Below, piece by piece: positions 34,201 to 46,143 of a stretch of DNA of 64,000 nt (position 1 is the first letter of the stretch; each line of letters begins with the position of its first letter). Position numbers and translations under genes: made by a program. The notes below the pieces were generated by a model that was not told the origin of the DNA, did not search any database, and saw only the letters and a program-made list of their open reading frames with translations. Source of the stretch: Ooceraea biroi (Eukaryota > Arthropoda > Insecta > Hymenoptera > Formicidae); assembly GCF_003672135.1 (NCBI RefSeq), contig NC_039506.1, forward strand, positions 21,174,497-21,238,496, read 5' to 3'.

Positions 34201-36783
34201 ATGTAAAATACGCGAGTAACGCCTGCCACATCAATTCCATGTAAATGCATCGTTCGCGTGCGTTTTTGTCAAACATACTCCATAAATACTCCATAATGCC
34301 ACGACGTATATTTAAATCGACGATTCCGATGTTAAACTCGTCGATCATCGTATCGGCCGATCACGATAATGTGATTCATTCATCTCGTATCTCTCTTGCT
34401 CAAAATCCTAAGATTTATCTCTCGTCGTTACATCGGGCAAAGCTCAATCGTTGCAGAGAGAGGACCTACCATATCGCGGAAACCTCTGCAGCTCGCGGAT
34501 ACGCGTGTACAATCGCAAACCTTTCGTGGCAGCAACAAAGGGCGGAATTTCCTTCGAGCGTATCGAGCGTACAAGGGCGCGTCGTTAATCTATTTGCCAT
34601 AAGATCGGGCACGATATCGCGGCTCTCACCAGCGAGCGGGCGAACCCCCGGAATGACTCAGGCAGCGCGTGCTCTCTCGGTTCCGGCATACCTAATTGCC
34701 AATTATAATCCCTATTAATTAGAACAATCCCGAAATGGAAGTGCACGCCTATTAACGAAAGGCCGCGCGCGGCGACGCCGCCGCCGCCGCCGGTCTTGGC
34801 CGTTTACATGGATGGCTGCGTAATAATTCGGGCTCTCCTGCGCCCGGATTATGGCGGCTCCGGCTATTTTCACGATAAAGCTCGTTTCGTTTTGTAATTG
34901 CTTCGACGCGCGGAAAACAGCTGCGCTTGTGGACGGTACGTGCGACCGGCACTCAGCTCGTGTCGAGCTTTCCTCGCGCAAGCTCGTCTCCCGAGTAAAA
35001 CATCCCTTTGACGAACATCGCCCTTAATGTCATCGCGTTACGGGAACTCGACGAGATCATTGTAACGAAGCGATGGAGCATCGCTCGCTTGTTTGAGGTC
35101 GCGTCAATGGTGTTTTCTCCGACCTCACGTTGAGAGAGAAAGAGAGAGAGTTGTCCCCCATTAAGGTAATGACCGAGGAGAGAAAAGGCGCGAGCTTTAT
35201 TAAACGCGCGGCAGAAATACACGAGTACAGCGACGGCCGCAAAGGACCAAATGGCAGGCACAATCGACTACCCCCGATACACACTTAGCTCGCAGCAAAT
35301 TGAATTTCCCCGATAACGAGCTGCGGAGTTAGCGGCCCGTGTACATTTTGCATTTCGGCGATTCCGTGCCATTGTGAGTCTTATTGTTACTTCCCCGCTT
35401 CGGCGTGGCATAATTATAGCGGTCGGCGCTCGACAAATGACCCACTTCTATTCGAGCAGCCACCATCAATCGATATCGTCTTCCAATAAAGCGAATTAAT
35501 CGCGAACGTTAATCATTCCCGTTCGTTTGCCGGGACGAGCGAGCGATCAAAGAAACGCCAGCTCGAAAAAGAGCGGTCCTTGGCATTTTACCTCACCTCG
35601 TCTCCCGCCTAAATCCTCTTAATATCGCTCTAAATTCCGCTCAACAGTTCCGAGAGCACGAGAGCCAATATAATATCCCTTTGATTCGTCCGCGCGTCGC
35701 GACCGGCAACGGAGGGATCCCCCGCGCAATTTTTCACGAGCGATTGGCCTCGTGGATCTTTTTATTACCTGATTCCCTTGTCTCTTCTCTCTCCCGGTGG
35801 ATTTTTCCTGTTAAACAGTCCGCAGACACGTGTAAGTATGTAGAGGCATACTTCACGCCTTTATGACCCACTTATTTCTTTCGGAACTTCGAGGCTGTAC
35901 ATTCACGTGCCGAGCGCTCTTCCGTCGATAGACGCTGCAAATTTCCCTCGTATTTCGGCCAGACGAACGATGCTCTGCTTCTTGCATGGAGCAAGCAAGA
36001 TGCATGCGGGTGCAACCGATCTCTCTCCTTCTCTCTCTCTCTCTTCCTCTCTCACCACCGTGGTGGTGGTTCAAAGTCGAGAGTGGAAGGATCGATACGT
36101 ATACAAAACGGCTCGACGAGGGGTGGTCGGCGGAACCCCGACGTGCACCGGTCGCGCAAAGGAAAGCGGAAAAACGCCATGGATATACCGAGAGCAGTCT
36201 CGTAACGGTCGATCGCGGGGGGTTTTTTTTCCTCCCCCTCGGCTCCGTTCTTCGCAGACGGCGGAAGGTGTCGAACGAGAGCGAAAAGGCGCTTTTCTGC
36301 TCCGTTAAATGTAGACGCCGCTTTTTCCCGCGCGGCGCGGAAGAAGTTTTGGAAAGCGGAGGCGAATCACGACGACGACGATGAGATGCCGCGTTTTCGT
36401 TTGTAAATAAATCTCCCGCGGGGGTGACGTGCGTGTATAGCGTTCTCCTGGGTTTTTAAGCACGGGCGAGCTCAGGCAATGATTCGCCGCGAGGTTCGGT
36501 AGGGACGGAAATACATCGAGATTAAGTGCGCTTGACGAAATTTCAGGAGAAATGCTCAAATCAAAGAAATTGACGGCTCAAAGGATAAATTTTAATTTTA
36601 TTTCAACAATTAACGCGACGGGCTAATTGCAGCGGACAGGGATATGCAAGCCGGCGTCAAACGCTCGGCCTCGATGGCGCATTATAACGCTTAACTTGAT
36701 TAAGCTCGGTGAAAGGAGATCGCTTCCAGATGCGCCGGAATTAAAGTGTCAATTAACATCGTTTAATTCCGGATCGGATCCAT
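31274..36783. other. No gene seen
   Basis: A long stretch with many mirrored frames (for example 31172-31589, 31964-32503, 34245-34718). A (CGT)n patch lies at 31198-31216, a CCG run at 34784-34801 and a CT-rich tract at 36022-36056. A strong acceptor-like 'cccgttctcgcag' near 32819 leads only to Arg/Phe-rich frames. Nothing recognised. Confidence 0.5.
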
Positions 36784-36811
36784 GGGGATGGGTGGAGGGG
36801 GAGGGGGAGGG
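36784..36811 (+). other. G-quadruplex-prone tract
   Basis: Runs GGGG, GGG, GGGGG, GGGGG and GGG with one- to four-base loops in 28 bp on the + strand. On the minus strand the same tract is a pyrimidine run downstream of the candidate donor at 36889. Confidence 0.7.
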
Positions 36812-36889
36812 ATAAAGCATACTTTCTATCTGGCCGACGCGAGCGAGCAAATTCCAAAGTGGAGGAAAGGAAAAAAAAGACTGACTCAC

Positions 36890-36990
36890 CGGTTACTCTT
36901 TTTCGGTGCGGCTCGCTTTCCGGGCAAGTTCGGTCGATCGCTCGTGTGCATCGTCGTGCTCGTGTCCCGTAATACGACAAAAGAAGCCAT
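36890..36990 (-). CDS. Candidate first coding exon (weak)
   Basis: An ATG at 36990 has a favourable insect start context (GAAATGGC). The minus-strand frame runs 33 codons plus two bases, begins MASFVVLRDTSTTMHT and ends basic (GKRAAPKKSN). It meets a consensus donor, gtgagtcag, with GT at 36889-36888. A pyrimidine tract and AG occur about 60 nt further on, but the frame there soon stops or becomes Leu/Pro repeats. The frame is also open far upstream of this ATG, to 37293, so the start is not unique. No protein is recognised. Confidence 0.17.
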
Positions 36991-39900
36991 TTCAGCGGAC
37001 AGACAGCGAGCTGGGCAGGGCACGAGGGAAAGGGCGACGGAAGGTACGCGTTGATCGTCCCATCTGCGTTTATCGAAAGCCGACAGAGAACGCCCGAGAT
37101 GGACGAGCATCGCACAAAACGGCCCACTATCAACTCGGATATCAAGCGACGCGCGTGCGATAACCAGCCGGTAGTGCAAATATTTAATTCCAACAGCGTG
37201 CCATGCCGCACCGCATCGCCGGCCATCGCCTCGGCGAACCTGCAACCCCATCGCTCGTCCTCGCTCGCTATTTCGCTCTAGCACCTCACTCATCGAAAAT
37301 CACGTCAATAATCGCGTTCTGAATATGTATCACTCTACTGCGCGACGCGTTGCATCATATTCAGCACACGACGTGATCATGTTCAAGATCGAAGCACTCG
37401 CGGTCCCCGTTATCTTTTCCGCGTATCTTTTACTTGCCCTTGTTTGATTTGTTCTCTGTTGGTGTTCTTTTGTTCGTTCGCTTTCGTAAAATTGTAAGTA
37501 ATTATATAGATTATAGATAGATAGGATGAGAGTCGGCAGCGGCAGCGTATCGGTCATTCAACTTTGTTCAACTTCTCGGGAGAGACATTGTCTTCTAGAC
37601 GGCCAAATTAAGTAATATTAAAATAAAAAATATATTAATAATATTAAAGTTTACCTCTACTAACTAGACGATGGCTAATTAAAATTAGCAACACACGCGC
37701 AGAGGCAAATAGACTGATTATTAAGAGAACTAATTTTCGGGAACCAAACATACTCTCTATTTACGCCATTATCCACAGGAACCTACAAAGTTCAAGAAGA
37801 ACAGTTTATCGAGCAATAGCCTACAAGCAACGATTAAGGAGTGAACGAGCAGATCGTCAATCGGTTTCCTTCATCATATACGTATCTTTTGCCAACTCAC
37901 AATAAATATTTTTTAACGTTGATATTTAAATACTTTTATGGATTAAATACTTTTATTCCTGATCTTCCCGTGTGTCTCGATCGTAGAAACAAGGGATCTC
38001 CTAGGTACAGAATACAGAATGAAACTTCGTACAATCCGCGGCGATTTAACGTGCTCTAAATCATTCATTCCGGTAAATCAACTCGTGATTTACTCGGAGT
38101 CTCGGAGTTGAGCGTCGTCGAGCGATTTCGGCTGGTTCGGACGCGTACCAACTCCATTAAACTTCGCCGTAGGATTATAAGCTCCTCGCGTAACAGACCA
38201 CCAGGTAATCACCCACCGTATTCCGGTGTAGGTCTGATAAAATGATAAAGTTATTTCGGCTACAATTATTTCGACGGCGATCGCAGAAGCGACTTGGCCG
38301 TGATTTGTCCGCGCGATCCTCGCGCGTCGCTGAACCCTTGCGCCGTAGGTCATGACGAATTATCGGGATATTTGATTGGTGAGGCCCTCCGCGAGCGATA
38401 ACTAATAGGTTGTTGCCCGCATCGCGCCGCGAACGGAATCGGAATTAATGATTTAATAATGCCGCCCGATGTAATTATTTATATGAATGCACTTTGATGG
38501 AGTGCTTGTCAACCGAGGCTGAATAATTCGCGATTGAAATGTGGTCGGGCCGCATGGTCGCATAAATTGTCGCGGAATCAACAATATATTCATCGCACTC
38601 GGTACAGCCGTACTGTTTGCACAATAACGTCAATATGTGCACGCCAGCGAGAACCGCGTGCTTGCACGACGCGGGTAGGGACGGAAAAAAAATCTATAAG
38701 TGGACGCGTTAAAATTTTACACACGGATGCACACCGGACGCGTATTACGCGATCGTTAAATATTTAACCGGACCGTTTTTCGTCGCTGCTCACTTCGCGC
38801 GCTTTTATCGCATTCCCGTCGAATTTGCGGAGCGCGCGCGCGCGTGTCTGCTCCCGTTCTCAATTATGTAAAGAACGATCGCATTCCAAAAAAAAGCCGT
38901 GCACCACTTAATTACGCCTAAACACATCGAGCGCTTTTCGCAATTACGCGGGCGTTTCTTGCCCCATGACGAGAGCTTTAACAAATCTGCGAGCCCGTCG
39001 TTGCATACCGGAGATGCGCCGGAGCTTCGTCGTTATTAATGGAATTAATGGCCGCGCCGCTGCCTGGGCGTACACAAGCGGACACGGACTAATCTACTGT
39101 CTGACGTGAGGTGCGCTAATCTACTAGCACGACCGGGCCCTCCGAAGGCCGGCGATAAGACCCGACACGACGAATCACCCCATGGACGTTCCATCGTTGG
39201 ATCACGAATCGATTGCGTCTCCGCACGCTGCTTCATCAGCGAATATCGCGAGCATCGCCGATCGAAGCTATTCGCAGATGCGAGTTTTACGGCGGCATTT
39301 CCTCGCTTCTGGCCGGTACGAAATACCGCTTGACAAAGCCGAGCATCGCCGGATCGACGACGAGGCGAGCCCCGGAGTTTCGCAGTAACCTGGATTTGCG
39401 AAAAGATTGCACAGCCCAGTGGCCCGGAAAGAACAAACGGCGTTTGCTGAACCATGCTTCATCCAGTTTTCCCATCGCCCACCCTGCCTTGCCCTTACAT
39501 TCCCCTCCGTCTCCTCCACCGAATCGTGCATCGATGCGCTGACTCTCCTTTCTGGCTTTTCCTTTAGACACCCTGATTTTCGCCTCACCTGCATCCTTCC
39601 GGCTCGCAGCACCGTCCCCTCTGTTGAGGGACGGGGGCTTTAACGCGAAACTGATTCACTTCCCCGATCGCGGAGTCTCCCGGCTTTGGGGGAAATAAGG
39701 GAAGCAAGGTCGGTAGGTGGCTAGGAAACGATTGAGATATTGCTCGCAGCCGGGGAGTCTCCTCGCCACATACGGGTTCATATTATTTCCATTGTATTTT
39801 TCTCACATACCGCGATTGTCACCGTGGCTGCTATTACAGGCTATTGTACGACGCAAGATAAATCGTTTTGAGATGCCGTTGCATGTTTCGTGTTGTAACG

Positions 39901-40761
39901 TATGCTAATTACGCAGAAGGCGAGCGCGCGCGCGAAACAATACAGAAGAGGGAACGGATAAAAACCGGAAACGGTTTTTCTCGCGGGCTCAGGCGTGGGA
40001 GTTCCCGTGAACTCGCAGATACGATCGTACCTTGCTCGTTGGCGCGGGCTATTTATATACCCTCGTTTTGTTACGTATTCCTTCTGTTGGCCAATGATAA
40101 AAATCGACTCCGGCCCACGTGTAAGATCGCCCAACAAGCCTCATTCGCGTTTGCACGAACAATTCGCAAACAATTCCCGCAGAATCAAACTAACAGACTA
40201 TGACATAATCGGTAATTAAGCGGAAAAAGCAGAACGGGGTATTGTTATATAAATTTAACGCATCGGCGACGCACTCGTGCTCGCGCTCGGTGCAATTTCA
40301 TTTTATTCGTCGGACATGGTTGATATCGAACATTGCGGTAGCTTGCCCGACGCATAATTCACGAATGACTACGCGATGCTAATGACACGCCGCGACAATT
40401 CGCGGTGTCCTTCAGGCACGGCCGAGCGCCGGAAAATATGATAAGGGCTGCGGTGCCAGAGATGGGGTGCTTTTTCCCGAGGCAGTGGCGCGGCGGAAGG
40501 TAGGGAGCCAAGTCATCGGAGCTTCTCCTTTTGCGAGGAACACGGAAACGCGAAGAGGAGAGTCTGCGAGTCTTTGGTATACGACGATCACCGCCGCCGC
40601 TGCCGCTGACGGTATCCCGTAATCGCGGCGAGGCGAACGAACATTCCCTCGGGAGTCCTTCGTCAGGACTTTCCTCTTTCGCGGCGAACTGAAGGAGATT
40701 TTCCCTTCCTCCGTCTCTTTCTTTCTCTCCCTCCACGCTCGATTCCCATATCGCATTTCAG
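36991..40761. other. No gene seen
   Basis: AT-rich patches at 37600-37660 and mirrored frames at 39045-39643. A hairpin (CGTCCC...GGGACG) lies at 39607-39628. Nothing recognisable. Confidence 0.55.
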
Positions 40762-40907
40762 GGAGATTCGAACGAGCTAAGCGTAATCGATCGCCGTGCG
40801 AAACGGCGGTCCGCTCGACTTCGAGGAGCGCAGACGAGGACCCGGATCGGCTTACCGAGAAAGAATTAAAGTCGCCCGCGGTAACGCTCGTAAAGAGACC
40901 ACGTTGA
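40762..40907 (+). CDS. Candidate exon after very strong acceptor
   Basis: A long C/T tract (40707-40740) and 'catatcgcatttcag' give one of the best acceptors in the window (AG 40760-40761). With two bases completing a codon, the frame runs 47 codons to TGA 40905-40907. It includes the charged segment SRSADEDPDRLTEKELKSPA. A fair donor (GCG|gtaacg, GT at 40881) lies in this frame and could end the exon at 40880. A second frame stays open for 35 codons, and a minus-strand frame of 173 codons (40412-40933) overlaps, so the frame choice is uncertain. No domain is recognised. Confidence 0.22.
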
Positions 40908-43900
40908 CAAACTGTGATTAAACGGGGTGTCATTTGCTTGCATGCGTCCGTCCTTGTGGATCGCCGCTCAGTTCACTTTGAATTTCACGAGCGGCCACCG
41001 ATTCTGGATCACGAGCGAGTAACGCTGTTATGCTCGCGTGAAGCTCACTCGCGGTTTGATATATTAATTAATTACTGCGCGAGACTCATACGCTTTTTAA
41101 CGTCACATGTATGTAACGCATCGGTCCGTTAACGACGTCTTATTAATATGCTTCACCGCTTGACACATTGAGCAAATATTCGATGGCACATATGATTATA
41201 TTACTCAAGTCATGTTCCGAGACGTGCTCGCGGCATCATTTGCATATATCGATCACGCGAGCGACGGTGCATTCTATGGCGAACGTGTACCGCAACGTGC
41301 TAGATTCATTACCTTCGCGTAAAAAACAAAACAATTGCAGTTGCTCTTTTTGCGCGATACACACAGGATCACGTTTCCCCGAGTTGGGAGATGTTATTTT
41401 TTGGGAATTTCAGTATCATTTACGATATCATGAACGAAACCAAAAATAGCGTTTCACCATTGCGAAACCATTGTAGAATCATTGTAAAATAAAGCCGGTA
41501 TCGCGCAGCCCGATTAATTTTAATTCATGTTGAATGTGGCCCAGTTTAATATCCGACCTGTGCATCTCTGTTCAACATCAATTTTCAATGACGTTGATAA
41601 ATAGTGCAGGAATTTATGAGTTCTGCTGGTTTTAGTTATATAAAACATGCACACCAGCACACGTGTGTGTGTACGCGTGCCATAAATACGCAATCATAAT
41701 TGAATCAGCTAATACGTTCACCGATATTGGATACTCTCATCGGAAATAAATTAGCCCTCATTTAACGTGTTCCCTTATACATTTTTATAAGTTACAAAAC
41801 AGCACGCAAGCTGCGTCTTCCGGTGGCGATGGTATCGCGAATAATATTACAACGTGCTGGGTCACGAGTCATTTCCTTACGTAACTCGCGTAAATCTCGC
41901 GACACGTACAAGATCGAGGAGAAAAACGCGGAGATTCGAGATTCGCGCGGTTCCCGCGCGTCTGATACTGTCATTTCGAAAAGTGACGCACAAAAATTCT
42001 TGCATTATATTTTTGTCATCGCATTCAGAGCTTCGCTTCGGGTGCCATCGTTACTACCGCTACCCGAAGCCGCATACGATGAATATTAATTCGTGACGAC
42101 GTCGGGGTACCCCGGATACCGCGTGTAATATTTTAAAAACCCGCGTATCTCTTCCAGGCCGAGAGCGCAAAACACGAAGCGCGTACACGAAAAAGTTTAT
42201 TCAAATCGAATGTATACGAAGCGGCGGGGATCTGATCAGAGATCGGTGTACACGTTCGTCACTCTCGAATATGAAATCGTTTTTATGCGTGCGTTATATG
42301 CACGACTGCGTATATATTTATCGAGCTTGCAGGTTGCGCGCGCGCGCGTCCGCATGCAGCCGGCCGGCTTTCCCGGATTTTCCCAAAATCCGGCAAAAAC
42401 TATCGCCTGCGGACGGCACGGAGGATTGTTCAAACGGCCGCTGGCAATCTCGATAAATGGCGCTTAAACGATTCTCGACCTGCCGACTTGCTGCTGCCGC
42501 TGCTACTACTGTTGCTCGCACCCTTCTCTTTGTCACGATAAAAAAATTTGGCGATCAAACAGCCGAGTGCGGCGCGATTGACATGCGCCAGCATCTCTCT
42601 GAAAACTGATTTTTCCGTTTTCTTTTTTATTTTTTCATTGTTTCATTCTAAGCGATAGCTCGCTCCGCCGACCGTGAACTCGATGAGCGACGGCGCAGTT
42701 CACAAACCGCGAACGGTGGTTCTCACGTTTCCCCGGTGTTTCGCATGTGAGTTTTCCCAACTTTCCGAAGGAAAGGATGGTCCACATACGACGGGTGATT
42801 CGGCAATCGCATACTTTTTTCCGGGACACGCCAACGTCAAACGAAATTCGTATCGCGTAAATGCGGAGCCGAAAAGTAATCTCGCTCGAATCACGATGAC
42901 ACTGAGAGAACTACAACAACGATAATCGTCGATGAATTAAGCAACGATCTCGCACCGAAATAATGCATCTACAACGGGTCATCGTATCATCACGAGTCGA
43001 CGTAAGGGATGTTATTCTTGGATCGGCTAAAGTTCTTCGATTAACTTTCTTGCGGTCTGTTTTCGGAGAGCGCGCGTCCTCTGGCAGCGGACCAAAAATG
43101 CTGTACTGCACGCGATCCGAGATCCGACGAACCGGCTACCACCTTTGATGCTCCTCGAGTCGGCCAGACCTCCGATATCCTTCCTTTGAAGGGCAGGAAG
43201 GAAAAGAAAATCGAATTCGAGATGCGTTCGACCGCGTGAATTCATCCCGCGCGCTGGTTCTAAAATGAAATTCTCCGCGTCATCTGATTCAAAGCCAAAG
43301 CGTTTCTGGCTGATACTCGATACGCTGGTCGTTGCCTTCTTTTCCCCCGCGTTTGTATCAGTCTCTTTATCGAGTGGATAAAAATAATATCATTATAGAA
43401 ATGTATCCTACTAAGCATTTTGGCATTTTCGCGATAAAATAGAAGCGGAACGTTGCTTTTTCGTGTGTGCATAATAGCGCATGCAAAACATTGGATCTGT
43501 GACAATGTAACGAGATGTACGAATATATTTATTAAAGTTATTAAATAATTCATGTTATATGGGGGAAGCGACTCCGGGTTTGAAGTTACTTGAGGTCAGA
43601 GTTCATCGCGCTGTCCTATCTATTTATAGGTAGGTTTCCAAAACACAGATCAGCACGAGGATGCATGCGACACTTGTTCTAGCGGATGCATAATTAAAAC
43701 AAAACACAACATGCATGGGAATTAGCAAACATGGAATTGCGCTCGACTGCATATCCATTGTTTATAAAAGTAACACATTGTATACGTTCCAAATAACTAT
43801 GTTTTTTACGCGACAAATTTTTCACGTATCTAACTTTGATTACATAAAACCGCGGCTGGCGTGGCGGAAAATTTTCCCATTGCACGTTTACACGTAACGC

Positions 43901-45341
43901 TAATTCCGCAGGTAACACCTGCTGTATTTTTTTTCTCTTTTAATGCGATTTAGGTTGTTTAAACATTCGCTCGAAGCGGGCGATGTAGTTTTCACGGTGA
44001 CCGAAGGGAAACTTTGCTCCCGATACCGATAAAGCCGCTTCCAATTCGAGGGAGAAGAACTGAAAATCCTATTACCGTGGCACCGATCGTTAGCAAGGCT
44101 CGTTAACGAGTTAAAGTAAATGTATCTGAGAACGACCGAGAAGCACCGGAAGCGCGGACTTGCGACACTGGGAGGAAGGCAGAAAGAAGACAGTGTAAGA
44201 ACCAAGAGAAAGGCAAAGGCAAAGTGCACCGATCGCCAGACGCGAACGCTCACTTACACGGCGGAAGATCGTTTGTAACTTACACCCATTATGATATCTA
44301 ACACTCGTTGCGAGAAAGAGAGAGGCCGTCAGAGTCAGCAAGCAGTCGTCAATGATATCTCGTTTCCCTGTCGGAGCTTGGTACTCGAGCGAACGAGACG
44401 ACGCTGCGTGTACGATGTCGAGTTGCAGGAGAAGGCATCGATGACGTGGATCTACCGGTCAATGACCGGTATTCGATGACGATCCGATAACAGCCAGCGA
44501 AAACCGGAAATCGCGGAAGCGAAAAGAGAGCAGCGTCATAGGATCTTTCTTTGCGGGATCCTCGTGGGATAAACATTTATCAGCTAACGCGACGTCGATT
44601 CTGAAGAAAATGACTCGCGCCTCCGTCTCTGGAGTTTCTCTTCTTCCACGTTCTCCACGTTGTTCCGTACGCATCCTGAAGAATGTGGGAGAATAGGCCG
44701 AAGCTCCGTCGCAGTGACAGCGAATTCATAAATTTCCTCTTTCTTTCCCCCGCCTTCTCCCCCTCGCAACCCTCTTGCATACTCGAGATTCTCCGTCTCT
44801 CCTATTTACTCTTTCATCCGCCACTTCTGCTCACGGCAAAAACGAGTTTCTTCGCGGAGGCGAGCGGACGGGCGAGCGAGCGAGTGAGTGAGCAGCGAGA
44901 AATGGGAGACGAAGGGTGGTCGAGCAGAAGGGCGAAAAGGAGAAGATGAGAAATCCCGTAGGGATGCGGAGACGGAGAACGGCGTTGGCGACTGGCGCGG
45001 GAAACGGGGGAGATCCGGGGGGATAGGCAGCTTTTTATATAAACGTTCATCCGTTATTACGTCGAGCGCGCGCACGAGCGGAGGTCTCCGTCCGACTTTG
45101 TGTTCCTCGCAATATACAATTATACAATAATTTAAAAGCAAAGGCAAACCGGGCCCGACCGTATTTCATTCTTGCCTCGCTCCTACCCCCTACTGCCGCT
45201 GCTTCTTCCGCACGCAGTTTCATCTCCTTCCTTGAGTATCGCTTTCCTACAAGAGGATCACCACGATGAAACCACAGTCTCGTAAAATGTGCATCGAAAA
45301 ATATTTCTCGTATTTATTTAACATATGTTTAACATATCTGT
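40908..45341. other. No gene seen
   Basis: 41.1-41.8 kb and 43.2-43.9 kb are AT-richer with only short frames. 44.0-45.1 kb is GC-richer with mirrored frames and a GAGC/GAGT run near 44870-44890. A strong acceptor-like 'gctgcttcttccgcacgcag' near 45220 leads to about 20 codons only. Nothing recognised. Confidence 0.55.
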
Positions 45342-45698
45342 TTAGTTAAGATATTTCGGAAGCTCTTTGGATGTCCATCTGTCGTATTCACAAACAGAAT
45401 TGTAATTTACTTTTGATATCATCATAGGAGCACGTGTGTTCTTGCGTGTATCGTGTACGTTGCTTGATATCAAGGTACCAACGGTCGACATCGAAACTAT
45501 CGCTCTTTGACGCAACCCCCGGTATTGTATACCGTTTATATCCGCGCCGCAAGTGTTCAACGGGATCCCCTCGTTTGGTGGGACCGAACCCTGCCAGGCA
45601 TCCCCATAGAAACGCGAATCAAGTATTTCCGGTAACAAGAAGACATCGGGGTAAAACGTGAGCGCAGACACGCAAACGTCTCCGGCGATTTAATGGCA
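45342..45698 (-). CDS. Hypothetical ~118-codon open frame (weak)
   Basis: A minus-strand frame opens after an in-frame TAA just above 45698 and stops at 45342-45344. It has no ATG in its first half, so it could only be an exon or a decayed ORF. Its composition is balanced, with all residue types, and includes LTFYPDVFLLPEILDSRFYG and a C-terminal YDRWTSKELPKYLN. Unlike most long frames here, the sequence is not CpG-dense. A weak acceptor-like 'gatgcctggcag' lies inside. I recognise no family. A fragment of an old transposon or gene is possible, and chance cannot be excluded. Confidence 0.18.
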
Positions 45699-45847
45699 TG
45701 CAACGGCGTACAGGCCTCGAACAACGAGAAATAATAACCGGCAACGATATTGTCGATTGCATCGAACGATACACAAGTCATATCGCACATACATCTACTT
45801 GCATATAAATGTTCCACAATATATATAAAAAAATTTATAGCATCTAA

Positions 45848-45869
45848 ATATATATATATATATATATAT
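45848..45869. repeat. (TA)n microsatellite
   Basis: Eleven TA units with AT-rich flanks. Confidence 0.95.
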
Positions 45870-46041
45870 TCAAGCAACACAGACACATAAAAGTAGCCTC
45901 ATTGTGAAGGCTCAACGGGAAAGAAAACTTAATTACTTTGCGAAGAACTGTCTCGTTCGCCCGCAAACGTTGGCCATTAATTCGCACATTAGCGATATAG
46001 CAGAGTTACTTACATGCCCTCTTTTTACCTCAAGCTTTCAG

Positions 46042-46143
46042 AAAGCGAAGGAGAACGATAATTGGTGGATTTCCCGATCAGAAAAAGCACGCGTGCGGTG
46101 CGCCTTTTTGCCAGAATACGTGCTATTCAGGAACCAGAAATGA
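46042..46143 (+). CDS. Candidate terminal exon with SH3-like tail (very weak)
   Basis: 'ctttttacctcaagctttcag' is a good acceptor (AG 46040-46041). The frame after it runs 33 codons to TGA 46141-46143 and contains ENDNWWISR and, 12 residues on, CAFLPEYVLF. This resembles the second half of an SH3 domain, where a WW pair is followed by a G-x-F-P-x-x-Y-V strand. Spacing after the Pro is one residue short and the usual Gly is missing. The frame is also open upstream to 45904. The resemblance is suggestive only. Confidence 0.13.
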   Translation, partial: KAKENDNWWISRSEKARVRCAFLPEYVLFRNQK

